A DNA stretch of 64,000 bases from Trametes villosa (GCA_002964805.2 PUDQ02000001.1:1054001-1118000); one strand, 5' to 3'. Numbered from the stretch's first letter, positions 33,633-46,191 are shown. Notes: generated by a model not told the origin, from the sequence alone. Translations and numbers: made by a program.

Positions 33633-36308
33633 CTACTTGATCTTCCGGAGCTCCCGTATCACGTCGTGCATGTGCAGCTCCTTGCCCTTGCCCGGCCGGC
33701 GGCCGTCGAGGAACGCGAACGGGCCCTTGCTCTCCGTCGAGACCTCGACCGTGGTCGAGAACGCGCGGTTGTGCGCGTGCTGCAGCGAGAGCACCTCCGG
33801 CTGGCTGTTCGACCGGTTCCGCTCCCCAGCGGATTGCGCCGGCGGCGGCTGCGTCTGCGGGCGCCGCGCCCCGCGCGACACGCTCTGGCTCCGCGCGCCC
33901 GAGCTCAGCGTGCGCTTGCGCTCGCGGGGGACGTCCATTATGGGCGTAGACGGAGTAGCGACGATGCCTGCACTCGTCACGGGGCGGCTGGGGCGCGTTG
34001 AACGCAACGAGGTTGGCGAGTGCGTGGACCCGACCGGTGACGTTGGCGAAGGAATCGCGTCAGATGAGCTCGACAGTCGGAACTCGCGGAGTTGGGGTGG
34101 TGAAGGAGGGCTTGCCGCTGTCTCCGGTGTGGCGATAGCGGCTGCAGCAGGTGGCGATGGAGGCGCGCTGCCGGTACGGAGCATGCCTGCGATGTCGTTC
34201 AGGCCCACACCGAAGAAGCGCGAAAGCTTGGCAGCGCGAACGCGTCGCACGCGGAAGTGCGGGTCCGAAGGATGCGCCGCGGACGGCGGCTCGGGAAGGG
34301 CGAGGGGAGAGACGACGGGCGGCGACGTCGGCGCAGAGGAGGCGGTGGCGGGGCCCCAGAGGAACATGGTTTGACTGACTGGGCTGACTGGGGAACCGGC
34401 GTGGAAAGATTGACGAGTGGGGGAGGACAGCGGGCCTTGACCTTTCGTGAGCGGAGTGTGCGATGCGGGGAGAGAAATTGTCGATGCAACGGAAAGCGAG
34501 TGGAGACTTGAGGAAGCGAGCGTCGGGACGGATAGCGGCGATGTGGGCAAGCCCTCGAAAGTGACGACCTGGGAGGGAGTTGTGGGAGCAGAACCTAGCT
34601 CGGGCTCTAGTTCTTTGGCGTATCGGAGTTCGGGCGATTCGGGCTGCGATGGCGGTTCGGATGCAGGCTCAGCGAAAACGAGTGGCGAGTGCGTCTCTCC
34701 GGACGAGACGGTGCCGACAGAATCGCGTTGCTCGCGATGCGTCTCGGGCACAGAAAGCGTGCTGGCGGGCAGCGAAACGGTCGTTGCGTGCGAGTCGCTG
34801 CTGCGGTGGGCAGATATACCGCTTTCCGTGGCGCCGGCCGGAATGTTCGTGATCTGGAAGAGCGACGGCGGCGGCTCGTTTCCGAACACCTGCAATCACG
34901 CGAAGACATGAGCAATGGACGAGCAGAGGGGCGTGGATGGGTGCAGCCCCGAGTCGGCGCCGAGCCTGCAACTCTATTTGCACGCCGGTGAGACATGACG
35001 CACCTGCAGCATCTTGCGCGCGCGGCGCACGTTCAGCGCGCGCTGCATCTCCAGAGTGCGCCGCCCTGGGAAGTCGTCTTCCCAGTCCGAGTCCAGGTCC
35101 GAGTCTCGCTCGGCAGCCGGCGGTGCCGCATTCAGCAGGCTCTGCCCTGGCGGCGCGTCATCGGGCCCGGTGGCGCACGGCGCCGATCCCTTCAGAGACA
35201 CGGTACGGAACTCCTCCCTGCTCTCCAGAGACGGCGAGGGAACGGGAGGCTCGGGTACTCGGATGAAGGCACGGAGGTCGAGGCTGAGCTGGCGCTTCAC
35301 GTTCCGTCGGCTGTCCCGGGGCAGGCGCGTGGACGAAGTGCGCCGGGGTCGTGGCAGATCTCGGATCGCAAGCGACGCTTCCGCAAACGAGACCGCAGAT
35401 GGTGACGGGAGCGGGGAGCGTGATGGGACCGGAGACGCTGCGCGCAGGAGGACTTCCGGCGGGATGTTGTCTCCCAGTTGGCGCGCGAGCTTTGCCGCAC
35501 GCGCACGCAACACCTGCTCAGGACTGCGCTCGGAAGGGAAGATGGACGACGCCACAGAGCCACGTCTTGATGAGACAGTCGAGTCTCGCTTCGAATGCGC
35601 CCCTTCGAGCGTGGACTCATCGTCCCCAGTTACGGGGGACACCGGTGACGGCGGGATGGCATGGAGTTTCTCGGGCCACTGGAAGACAATAGGCGAGATG
35701 GGCGAGGTGTGTATCGTCAGGGCGGCCGGTGGTATTGCAAGCGAAGAGCGCATAGACGCGAGTGAGCGCGCGCGGTGCACTCCGCCATGCTGAGTCTGGC
35801 TCCCGTGGCCGACTGTGGCGCTCCGTTTGAGCGAACTATGGTGGTCGATGTCCGGTGGCGGAGTCTTCAAGGGCGAAGAGCTTGCGGAAGTCGACGCGGA
35901 GGTGAGGGACGGCTCCTCGAGCACGCCGAGGAAGCGGAACTCCGGGGTAGCCGGGGAGGGACTACTCACAGAGACCGGGATGGGGACTTCTCCAAGTATC
36001 CGGGAGAGTTTACGCGTTTTCCGGAGGAGCTTCATCTTCTCGCTCGGGTCAAGACCGTCGCTCAAAGGAATCGGGAGCACGGGTTGCTCCTGCTTGAGGT
36101 GGAGAGACGCAGGTAGGGGCGGACTGCGCGGGGAGAGGAACGAGGCACGTGAGGGCGACGGCGTGTACGACTGCAGCGAACGCTCTGAGCGCGCCGCCGC
36201 GCTGTCCGTCGAGGAGGGGAGCCCGTGCGAGAGTGTGCGCGCGAGAGGTGGGATGGAGAGGTTGAGCGAGAAGCCCTTGCTGCTGCGATTCTTCGAGGAC
36301 GAGACCAT
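33633..36308 (-). CDS. Low-complexity protein with four repeated basic K-L-x-x-x-x-G motifs
   Basis: Two exons, 36308-35004 and 34889-33633, give 853 aa. Most of it is Ser/Pro/Thr-rich and likely disordered. Embedded are four similar short basic helices: LLRKTRKLSRILGEVP, LRARAAKLARQLGDNIP, LNVRRARKMLQVFGNEPP and VRRVRAAKLSRFFGVG. The third spans the intron. The C-terminus (GKGKELHMHDVIRELRKIK) is also basic and helical. I do not recognise a named family; a cell-polarity or signalling scaffold with many phosphosites would fit the composition but is a guess. Its long antisense frames are shadows caused by the composition. Confidence 0.8.
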
Positions 36309-37109
36309 TTCGGGCGCGTGGCAGCGACAGCTGCGAGAAACAGGGTATAGGCGTGGCGTTGATGCAGGCAGAGACTGATGGGCAGATGAGACGTGCGTGT
36401 GGAGGAGCGCGTCAACTGGCTGTACAGATGCGAAGGCAGCAATGAGAAACGACTTGGAGAATGCAGTGCGAGATTGAATCAGGGCGAGACCATGGACGAG
36501 AGCGAGACGGCGGGGCGGAGGCTACCGCGCTGCCTGGGGGCGGGCAGGGGAGGAGCGGGAGGACGGAGGGGGAGGGAGGGTGGCGAAGAACATGATGAGG
36601 AGGCCGGGTGCGCGGACGGCAAGAGGCGACTCGTGCGGTAACTCCAGCCTGGATACGCGAACGCATTCCTACAGAGCCCGATATGGCAGCGCACCCCCGC
36701 CACAGGAACGGCCCGCTGATCCCATCACCTTCGCCAACCTTTACGCGCGCCTATCGCCGGCCGCCCGCCCTGGCGCCCCCTTTTGGGCCGTCCCGCCGCG
36801 CGGCCATTGGCTGCTCCGCCGGCTCCGAGCTTTCCCCACATCTAGCTCGTGCGCCATAGCAATCCGAAGCAGGCGCGACTTCTCTCAGCCTCTTCTATAC
36901 TTGTGATTGCGAGAAACCGGGAACATGCAAAGCTAATGCCACAGTGAACGACAGACGGTGAATGCGACCTCCTCCAGCCGGCATGTATGTATGTATATGC
37001 AACGAGAGAATGCGATGAGAGAGAGAGAGTGATTCAGAATGCAATGCGAATGAATGATAAACGACGCCGAGCCACCCCGGTCCGCGTCCGATGTCCTCGA
37101 GGTTCGAGC
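36309..37109. other. Intergenic region with short microsatellites
   Basis: A TATG/GA-rich microsatellite lies at about 36982-37032 next to the 3' end of the Arf-GEF gene. The rest is promoter and leader of the 853-aa gene. No further gene is seen. Confidence 0.5.
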
Positions 37110-40100
37110 CTACAAGTCGAACATGGCCACAGTCGCGCTTGGCTGCTGGTCGTACGGGCTCGCGCTCCCGCGGCGCCGAGCCGACGGGCTCGTCGGCGTC
37201 GTCCCCGGCTCCTCCGCGACGTCCGGCGTGTGGGTGTCCCCCGCGCGCGCCTGCTGCTTCTGCCCAAAGAGAACCGAGATACGGAGGTCCGAGGGGAGCT
37301 TCACGAGCGACACGCGCTTCGCCGCGCGCGTCTTGTGCCACTCCTCCGCCTGCTCCTCCGGCATCTCCGGCGCGGTGTAGAACTTCTCGTGCGAGCCCCC
37401 GTCCGTGCTCGCCGCGCTCTCGAGCGAGTCCTGCGCGGCGAGCGGCACCGCGCGCGGTCGCTCGGGCGACTCCGGGAACGGGAACGACCCGCCCGACGTC
37501 GCGGAGCTCCCGACCTCCGCAGGGGACGTCGTCGATGAGTCGAACGTGTGCGGGGACCCAAACGCCACCGTCGCGCTGCGTTGCCTGGAGTGCCACCTCG
37601 AGGACCCGCCCGATTGCGCCGAGTGGAACGAGTCCGCCACAGATGATTCGTGCGCATGGGAGTGTGTCGATGACTGGCCAGTTCGTGGGATCGCCATCGG
37701 TGCCGAGAGAGGGGCGGGGTCCGTCTGGTCGACATAGACCGACAAGGTCATCGCAGGAGGACGCATGGTCTCGCGGTCGACCCGCTGCCTCAACGCCTCC
37801 TTCGCGACCTCCGCCTCACGCTCGACCTCCGCCTTCCGCTCGACCTCCTCGCGGTCCGCCTGCCGCTGGCTCGCGAGCTTCTGCGCGGCCGCCTGCATCG
37901 CAAGCCGCTTCGTGCGCTCCCAGTCGCGCTCCTCCGCGGCGAGGTCCGCGGCGAGCACGTCGCGGTAGCACACGAGCTTCTCGATGTCGAGCCGCACCTG
38001 CATCACGCGCTTCGCGACGCCCGCGACGGCGCCCTGCAGGCGGTCGCGCGTCGCGCGCTGGAACGGCGTCAGCACCGCGAGGTTCCGCACGAAGCGCATG
38101 TCCGTGTCGAGCTGCGTGCGCGCGAGCGCGAGCTTCGCCTCCAGCTCCGCCACCTTCGTCCGGATGACCGCGGGCCGCGACGAGCGCCGCGTCTTCGGCT
38201 CGCCGCCCGTGCGCCCGCCCGCGCCGCCGGAGAACGGCTGCGGCGAGCCGAGCGTGGACTCGAGGCTGTACGCGCGCTTCCGGCCGCCGGAGCGGATGCT
38301 CATGTTGTCGGGCGCGTAGAGCCGGTTCGCCGCGAGCTCCGTCTTGACCTCGTCGAACGTCGCCTTGAACAGCCGGGAGGTATTCTCGTACGGGGGCGTG
38401 GTCGGGTCGGAGCCAATCGAGCCCACAGAACCCACGGACCCCTGCCGCGTCCTCGACCCTTCCGAGGGCGCCAGCGTCGGCTCAGAGTCGGCGGCGGTTC
38501 GTGAGACGATGTCCAGGTCCTCCGACGACCTGCCGTTCCACGTGTGGACGGCGGGCGAGGGAGCGGCGCTCAGGTTGTGTTTCACGTCCCTGAGATGCGA
38601 GGCCGCAGCGGCGATACCCGTGAGCTCGATATCCTTGCCGGACAGGCCCAGCGCCCGCATGCGCACGCCGGCGGTCTTGAACGCGCTCGCGTAGTTGATA
38701 CGCGCGATCCACTCGTTCATCTCCTTTTCATCCTGCGATTGGAGGAGGAACTGGCGACCATCAGGCATAACGAGGCGCAGCGTGTTCGGATACTGCGGCA
38801 GTTATTGTTAGCTCGCTTGAGCGGGGGTCCAATTGTAGTGCGCACCTTCGTGTAGGACTTGTCGAAGACAGCGACAGCGTCCCGCACAGAAAGCATCTCA
38901 TCCGGCTGAGGCAGTGACGTCTGCTGGAGGATGACCTGCCCGTTCGTACGACCCAGTTGTGACTGGAGATCGGTCGCCCAGGTGGAATCACGGAAGAAGA
39001 GCAGCTGCGAACCCGTCAGGAGAACGCACCACTCCCGCCACTTGCGAGTCATCGCGCGCCGGCCGCCCTCCACAGTGTCCTCTTTTCGCAGCAGAAGCCC
39101 GACCTTTGTGACCTTGATTACCCACACGCCGGCGCCGGAGGGTGTCAGTGCGGGCATGTTGCCGAGTGAGCTTTGGAACATCGGCCCCGGCCCGCCCGTC
39201 ACGCTGAGGCTGAACCAAGGCGAGGCGTGGTATCGGTTTTCGATGGCTGCAACTTCGACAACGCTGGCGAGCGCGAAGGCGCGCTGCAGCTCGTCTTCGT
39301 CCCATGGACCGGCCGTCCCCTGATAGAAGTACGGGCTCTCTGGGGGTATCTGGGAATGTACATCTATCCGGAGGTCGTCTAGGAGATTCTACAGCGCAGA
39401 TAGAAGTGAGTCGCCATGAATAACGCACTGCGGGCTTACGACATACCCTAGTGATGAGATAGTAAGGGTCTATGCGGTTGTTCTTCCCGAGCAGGGCTGA
39501 ACCAGAGCCACTGTTCAACCCGCCGGGGGAAGGAGCGTTGATGGTGGACATCCTGCGGGTCATCACGTCGGGCACCAGGCCTCGCTGCCCGTTGACGTCC
39601 AAGGGGTCCTCGATGAAAATGAATGGCGCGAAGACGATATTGTCATAGAAGCACTGTGGGCGGAATAAGCTCACCGCTATACGCACCGGAACTGAATGCG
39701 CTTACATCGAGAACTTCTGGAGCTACGCCTGGGAGACGTGTGTTCTTGATGTAATCCGGCTTCGTCATCTTGCGCTTATTAGACTTGTTAAATGCGTCGG
39801 TATGTAACATGATAAGGCTGAATGCTAGGATATATGGGTGGTCTGCGCGAACACAATATCACGTTAGAGGTACTACTTTGAATATGATAGAGAAGTGTTG
39901 ACTGACCGTCGGATGAGAATAAGTTAGGATTACACTGAACGTATCGTGCAGCAAAGGCCTCCATGACACGGTCGATTTGCTGCGTCTCGCGAGGTAGACC
40001 GACGTCCATGAGCAGCTTCCTCAACGCAACGTCGAGCGGGTCCCCAACGAAGTTGAAGCGCTCGATGTACGCACGAAGCGCGCGGGCGTGGAATGCGTCG

Positions 40101-41798
40101 GGACTAGTATGACATCAGGTCCGATCATCGTTAGAGATTCATTTACACAGGCACGTACCTTGATGCTAGTACAGAGGCCACCTCGGTTTTGCTCACCGCC
40201 TCTACCAACCGGTGGAGGAAATCTTCTGGGGACTCCTCGTCCGTCCGCGGTCTAGGAATCTCTACAGACGGCTTCGACAGGGAAGGACGAGAGGACCCCA
40301 GGCTGGATGGAGGTGTTGTCGCCACTTGACCCTCCAGGACATTCGGAGAACTCGCTGAAGTCGGGGTATTGCTGGAAGATGAGCCGAACAAGTTGATGGA
40401 CAGGCGGTGAAGAAGCGGCGGATTCGTTTGGGCGCGAGGGCGATGCTCTGGCTGGATGGTCGGATATTGTGGAGCCATGGGGAGTTCTGAGGGGGTCGGG
40501 AGGGGCGAGGCGGAGGGTGATGAGTTGAAGGGGCGCGAGTCGGAGAAGAAGGATAACCGGGGGCTTGCAGGGGTGTCCGCGGTCTGTGGTCGATGGGAAG
40601 CACGCCGTCGTCGCGCGGGCAGAGAGGTGGAAGGCTTGCCCTTCGGGACCTCTGCAGGGACCTCTTCTTCCTTGCGAGTTTGTGACCGCTTACGGAGCCG
40701 TTCGGAGTGTCGACGCTGTAGCTCTGGCGGCGGCCCGGGTGGGACCAAACCGGGCGAGGGTACGGGGGTATTGATGTAGAAGGGGGAGACTGGCGGGAAT
40801 GCAGGAAGTGTAGGCTGTGGTATAGGCGAAGGAGGGACTGATCCGGCATCTGGACGTGAATTGACTCTCTTTCGAGACCAGAAAGAACTCTTGCGCGATA
40901 GCGGTTTGGGGTCAGCAGGGCGAAGGTCTGCTTCTGTCTCCCGCTGCTTGCCCTTGTTGTCCGAGGACATCAGGGTGAGCGGTCCAAGAGACAAGCCTCG
41001 CGCTCGCCGTCGTTCCCTGACAGCCGCTGGGGAGTCGGCGGGGACCTCGCGCTCCTTCTGGAAGCTCTTCGCGTGTCGGATGGTCGGATTGGGGCGCCTA
41101 AGTTCAGACGTACTAGGGTTATGCGGCTGGAGGAACATGACCGTGTTGACTTCCGAAGACGAGGACGAAGTGGAAACCGAAGGTGCGCCTACAGGCAAGC
41201 CGATCCCCAGAGCTGCACGGGCAAGCGCGACGGTGGGCTGAGCAGCGCTGGAGGAATCACCGGGGGCGTAGGAGGCACGAGAGGCAGGCTGCAATGAGGA
41301 CGCGCGAGAGGAGGAGTCTGACAGAGCGCCTGATCGAGAGCTGTCGTTACGCCGGATAGTCCGTGTTGTGTCATCGCCATCGTCGCGGGAGGGCGGATCT
41401 GGGGAGAGACGGGTGGGGGGCGTCAGGTTTTCAGGGCTGAGATTCGGAGTAGGAGGGAGCTCTTTGTCCGTCATAAACACACTCGAGGGGGTTGGCAGCT
41501 GGTCGTGCTGGGCGTTCATGACCCCGAGCTCATCGGTGGAAAGCGATGCAGCACCTCTCGGCGCGACTGCGGGGGAATAGGCCGGCGTACCGCGCCGTCG
41601 CCATAGGGGAAGGGAGAAGAAGTGGGTCGTGGTCTGGGTGGTGGTGACGACGTGGGTGGTCGTGGTCGTGGTCGTCGCGGCGAGGAGGGCGGGGTCGGGG
41701 TTGTCCTGGGAGTATGGCGGGGGCGGGGTCGCGGAGAGTTGATTGCGGGGGGAGCGGGTGGGGGAGCCCTTGCCTGCGAGGCCAAAGAGGGCAACCAT
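37110..41798 (-). CDS. Arf guanine-nucleotide exchange factor (Sec7 + PH domains)
   Basis: Six exons: 41798-40159, 40103-39907, 39842-39706, 39653-39447, 39388-38846 and 38792-37110, giving 1468 aa. After ~515 disordered Ser/Pro-rich residues comes a Sec7 domain (~520-720). Its catalytic glutamic finger is in VGLPRETQQIDRVMEAFA (E of LPRE), and motif 2 is YILAFSLIMLHTDAFN. A PH domain (~815-940; WVIKVTKVGLLLRKED ... DEKEMNEWIARINYA) follows, then a charged coiled coil (EEVERKAEVEREAEVAKEA) and a disordered tail. The order Sec7-PH-coiled coil recalls yeast Syt1 and animal EFA6/cytohesins, which load Arf GTPases at membranes. The Sec7 domain is spread over four short exons, so single-frame searches miss it. 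Confidence 0.9.
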
Positions 41799-42353
41799 GC
41801 GGCGGCCGCGGCGGGGGTGGGGCGGGGGCTACGGCGGGTCGTGGACGGCCTCCAGGGTTGCGGCGGGAGCGTCGCGGTCGGCGTCGAGGACGAGAGCGAG
41901 TCGAACCGTGCCGGACGGGACACGGGTCGACGCAGCGGGCGGGAGAGTTGCTGCCTTATTCGGCTGCAGGCGCACGTGGGCGCTCTGGGCTGCGCGGGAG
42001 GCGAGAAGCGCCGGCAGTAGTGCTAGCGCTGGTGCAGAGACTCAGAGTGAGTGGGCGGCAGCAGCGGCCGGGGAGTGGGAGTCGGCGAGCGAGGGACAGA
42101 CAGCGCGCGCTGGTTTGAGCACTCCCTCTGCCTTTTCGACTGGGCTGCGGCACCCCGGGCCATGGCATCCACACCCGCCCTCTGCCGCTCAAATTGCTCC
42201 CTTCCGGCCCTCTGAGCCTCCGTCCGGCCCTCTGCCTCTCCTTTCCACCGGCCATCTAGTTCAGACACGCGATCTGGAATACCATCACCTGCCCTCTCTG
42301 GCCTCCGTGCGTCCCCTGCGCTCTCGCTCCGTGCACCGTCGCTAACGCCCCCT
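41799..42353. other. Divergent GC/CT-rich promoter region
   Basis: Between two divergent genes. The right half has several copies of GCCCTCTG in pyrimidine-rich text (42124-42300), like basidiomycete CT-rich transcription start regions. No gene. Confidence 0.5.
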
Positions 42354-42908
42354 TTGTGTCCGCCAGATCCCACCGTGCCCCCCTGCTCCCAGACCCATCG
42401 TATGTCGCATCGCAGTCCACGCATGCCCCACCATGACCGTCCCTCCAGCCGACGCATGGCCGAAGGAAACTCCCAGATCGTCCTCGAGGTCACCCAGGTG
42501 TGGCGCGGAAAGGACTCCGAGGGCAAGGACCTCCCCCTCCACTGGGCGCTCACCTTCAAGACCGCCGGCACCGACGACCGCCCCATAGGCAACTGCTACA
42601 ACGCCGCCGGCAACATCGACACCTACTGCTACGAGGCCGAGCGCGACATCGTCCTCCGGAACGAGAACTGGCGCGGCTCCCTCCCCGTCGGCCGCATCCC
42701 TGCCGAGTCCCTGCCCAAGTTCGAGCGCATCCTCTCCCAGATCCCCATCACCCGCCACGATCCCTCCTGGAACTGCCAAAACTGGGTCTGGGCAAGTCTA
42801 CGCGAACTACGGCACGCCGGATTCTCCATCGAGCCTATCCTCTCCTGGTCCCGTCTTCGAGAAGCATTATTCGACCTCTTGGAGGCATGGGAGTGCGGCG
42901 ACATCTGA
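42354..42908 (+). CDS. Small conserved-looking protein with H...NCxxW papain-like signature
   Basis: A single open frame; the folded part probably starts at Met 42457 (MAEGNSQIVLEVTQVW), giving ~150 aa, with alternative starts at 42402 and 42354. Landmarks are LHWALTFKTAG near the N-terminus, CYEAERDIVL in the middle and SWNCQNWVWASLRELRHAG near the C-terminus. A His on an early strand followed by a late NC-x-x-W/F on a helix is the arrangement of circularly permuted NlpC/P60-type papain-like folds (LRAT, PPPDE). That is inference; the family is not recognised by name. No signal peptide is apparent from Met 42457. It is divergent from the Arf-GEF gene. Confidence 0.7.
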   Translation: MCPPDPTVPPCSQTHRMSHRSPRMPHHDRPSSRRMAEGNSQIVLEVTQVWRGKDSEGKDLPLHWALTFKTAGTDDRPIGNCYNAAGNIDTYCYEAERDIVLRNENWRGSLPVGRIPAESLPKFERILSQIPITRHDPSWNCQNWVWASLRELRHAGFSIEPILSWSRLREALFDLLEAWECGDI

Positions 42909-43240
42909 CCTACTTCTCCGGCCGTCGTCGGGGTCATTCTAATTACTTGCTGTTTTCTGGGGTTTAGAGTCTGTGAGTGCCGATCGCCCCTCCCTCACGG
43001 TGCGTCTGAGTTGACACCATACCCGCAGGTTTTTTTGGTATTTTACTACGATTCGACTGGTGCGACATTGTGAGAGCTATCATTGTAATGTAGGAGACAG
43101 TACGTCTCCAAGCGAATGGAAGTCACCGAGACGATGTACAACAATGAACCCCGCGCAAGGGGGAAGCAGGACGAGTGTATGATACTCTACTAAACATGAA
43201 CAAAGCAGTATAGAACAGGACGCGAGCGGACGGGCAGAAC

Positions 43241-45360
43241 TCAGGACGACTTCGCTCTCCGTTTCTTCTCCTGATCGATCGCCCGTTTCTTCTGCTCCAG
43301 ATTTTGTCGCTGAAGGGTTTGTCAGAACCAGTCTGGGTACTAGATGACCGCAAGAAACACTGACCTCGTCTGACCGCTTCTTCTGGCCATACTTCATGCG
43401 CTCGTACAGCTTCCGCTGCTTGTTGCTCATCATCATCTTGTTCATGTTCTGCTCGCCCGCCTCCTCCTGCGGCGCCTCGCCCTTCTTGGCCTTCTTCTGC
43501 GCCTTCTTCGCCTCCTTTTCGAAGGTGCCGAAGTCGATGCCCGCCGCCTCTGCCGCCAACTCCGCTGCGCGGAGCGCCTCCGCATCCTGCGCAGACGCGG
43601 CGGCCTTCAGCGCAGACTTCGCAGGACGCGCCGCCTCCTCCTCGCTATCCTCGACCGCGGCCTCCTTGTCCTCTTCGCCCTCTACCTCGTCCTCCATCTC
43701 CTCGTCCTCCGCGGCGCCCTCGAGCCCCGCCGTCGGGTCGTACGCCTCCGCGTGCTCGCCGAACGGGCTCAGATGCGGCGGGAGCGTCGCGCCCTGCGCA
43801 TACAGGTCCTCGAGCAGGATCCTGCCCGCGTTGATGCAGTCCGCGACCCACTGCGGCTGCACGTACTTGCGCCGCCGCCGGCGCGCCTTCTCCGCCTCGC
43901 TCTCGCCCGCGCGTTGCACAAGCGGGCGGTCGATGATCACGTGCGTGATCGCCTCGTCGTCCTCGTCGAACGGCGAGCCGCCGCCGGAGCTCGCGGGCCA
44001 GCCGATGCGCCCGCCGAACGCGCGCACGAGGAACTCGAAGATCGGCCGCGACGTCTCGCGCGAGAGCCAGAAGGTGTAGGGCGCGAAGAGTTTCGCGGAC
44101 GTCGACTGCGGGAGCGTGGAGAGCGTCTTGAGCGTGGGGAGCGTCGCGGTGGTGAATGCGGGCGCGGAGGGCGCGTCTTCGGGGTTCTCCTCGGTGGTGT
44201 CCTCGACGAACTCCTCGTCGTCCTCGTTTGTCGCGTCTGCATCCACGGTGGGCATCTCGACGTCTCCGTCGCCGGAGCCGGACGCTGCAATGCTTTTGAT
44301 CGTCTGCCGCACGTCCTTGCTGGAGATACGCTTCCCGTCAACCTCCACGACCTTCGACTTAGCGGCGGTCGTCGCGGGGGCAGCCTTCGCTTCTTCGAGA
44401 CTGAAAGCACCAACGCCGGCGGCACCTTCGTCCTTCTTCGTATCAAGAGGGGGAGGGTAGACGAGGCCAGCATCGGTGTAGAGCTTGAAGAACACGAAGC
44501 CAAGGAGGGTTTGGTAGAGCTCGAGGAAGGTCAGCATGACACGGACATCGACGTCCGTGGGGATCTAGACACGGCATGAGAGGCAGGTCCGAGCATACTG
44601 CAAGAAGATAACGTACGGTTTGGGTGAACTGGTATGGGACTAGCCAGGTGACCGTCTGGTCAAACACCTCCGCCTGGTAGTACACGCCCTTTATTGAAAG
44701 GAACGTCTTACGGAGCGAGTGCGTGTGCATAACATACAGCTGCCACTCCGCCGCAAGTCGTGCGCAGTTCTCAATGAGGGAGGGGGAGACCTTAGAATCC
44801 GAGGGAAGGGAGGCGAAGAGGAAGATCATGCAGAGCGCATCGTCGATGTCCCGGACGGCATCTACGAAGGTGGGATACCTAGAGGAAATACGGGTCAAGA
44901 AACCTCGAAGGGAGGAAAGGAGGTACGGCGAACTGACCTCTCTTTGATGATATGGTCGAGGCGGTATACCGGCTTGTTCTCCTCCAGACTCTTCGCACTA
45001 CTCCACTCCCCTCTTCCCAACGCACGCGAGAGTTTTTTTGCGAAGGCCTTGTGTTCCCGCAGCTTCCGCAAGACGGGTTCGTGCGCAAGGTATGCGATGT
45101 CCTTCGCATAGTAGAAGTTTGTCGGCGCAGACGAGCCCTTGTTCGCCTTCTTGCGGCTCCGTGGTTCACGAGGGAAGATACCTGGTATGAGGTAGTGTTG
45201 AATATAACAATTCCGAGGAAATCTACTCCTGAGGCATACCCTTCAGAATGCACAACCGCCGGAAGTCCGCAAGAGAGCACTGCAGCTTCTTCACTGCTGA
45301 CGACCGGGTGACATACGCCTTGGCGGCACCCGCCTTTCCCTTTTGCTTTATGCGGCCCAT
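43241..45360 (-). CDS. NOP7: Pescadillo homologue NOP7/PES1, 60S ribosome biogenesis
   Basis: Five exons: 45360-45240, 45181-44938, 44878-44617, 44564-43365 and 43309-43241, giving 631 aa. The N-terminal pescadillo domain is clear ([56 protein letters not shown]). A BRCT domain follows (~355-465: [45 protein letters not shown]). The C-terminus is an acidic then Lys-rich coiled region ([32 protein letters not shown]), usual for the family. The protein forms the PeBoW/Nop7-Erb1-Ytm1 complex in the nucleolus for 27S pre-rRNA processing. It is divergent from SmD2 over ~220 bp. Confidence 0.94.
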
Positions 45361-45582
45361 GTCGTTCGAATTTTGGAGGGATTAGAGGAAAGGGGGAGGG
45401 GTGGAAGGGAGTGAGCGGTGGGATGGGATGGGAGAGAGAAGGGAAAGCACTCCGGCGTCCAATCAGGAGCCGGCACTCCAAACTTTTCGACCCATCTTGG
45501 GCGCCTGTCTGAGGCGCGCGCGATCTCGGGCTGGCCGTGCTCGCTGTGTGCGCCAGGCTGCTCATCTCCTCCGCCGCCCACC

Positions 45583-46191
45583 ATGAGGTACGCGTCCGCC
45601 CCCCGCTGACCGCCGCGCGCGTTTGCTCACCGCGTGTCGCAGTCAATACGTGCACGTCCCCAAGTCTGAGCTCGACGAGGCGCAGCTCCGCGCGCTCGAG
45701 GAGCACGAGATCAGCCAGGGCCCCTTGTCGGTCCTCCAGCAGGCGGTCAGGAATCACACGCAAGTCCTCATTTCCCTGCGCAACAACAAAAAGCTGCTAG
45801 CACGCGTCAAGGCGTTTGACAGACACAGCAACATGGTGCGTCTCGACTCCTGCTCTGCATACGCTGATGGTTCGTCTTACGCGTTCAACCTGCAGGTGTT
45901 GGAGAATGTAAAAGAGGTACGTCGCGCGCCGCTAGCAGTCGGATGTCGACTCATATACGGTCACAGATGTGGACGGAGATGCCCAAGGGAAAGAACAAGA
46001 AGCCGGTGAACAAGGATAGGTTCATCAGCAAAATGTTCCTGCGGTAAGTCCCCATGCTCCCTGAGATTCGTTCAAGAACTTATCAACTGCATCTCCGGCA
46101 GTGGCGATTCAGTCATTCTCGGTGAGTGTGAGCGGGAATGTCCATTATACCGGTGCTCATTTGGTTTCCAGTTCTGCGCAACACTGCGTAG
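45583..46191 (+). CDS. SMD2: Small nuclear ribonucleoprotein SmD2
   Basis: Six exons: 45583-45587 (5 coding nt), 45643-45835, 45896-45916 (21 nt), 45967-46043, 46102-46121 and 46172-46191, giving 111 aa. The Sm fold is nearly complete in identity to animal SmD2: [20 protein letters not shown] (Sm1 begins), [50 protein letters not shown] and the end VLRNTA. SmD2 is a ring member of U1, U2, U4 and U5 snRNPs. The tiny first exon (ATG plus two bases) and two 20-nt exons explain why simple frame scans see only the middle. It shares a promoter region with NOP7. Confidence 0.94.

Noticed and set aside
33637..34374. 245-codon plus-strand frame
   Set aside because: Antisense shadow of the Ser/Pro-rich 853-aa gene.
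37096..37112. GGTTCGAGCC, resembling a tRNA T-loop
   Set aside because: No acceptor stem, anticodon arm or D-arm can be folded around it; it lies in the last codons of the Arf-GEF gene.
37091..38167. 358-codon open frame on the plus strand
   Set aside because: It is antisense to the last exon of the Arf-GEF gene, is made of Ser/Arg/Pro/Ala runs that mirror the GC-rich sense codons, and has no splice or domain support.
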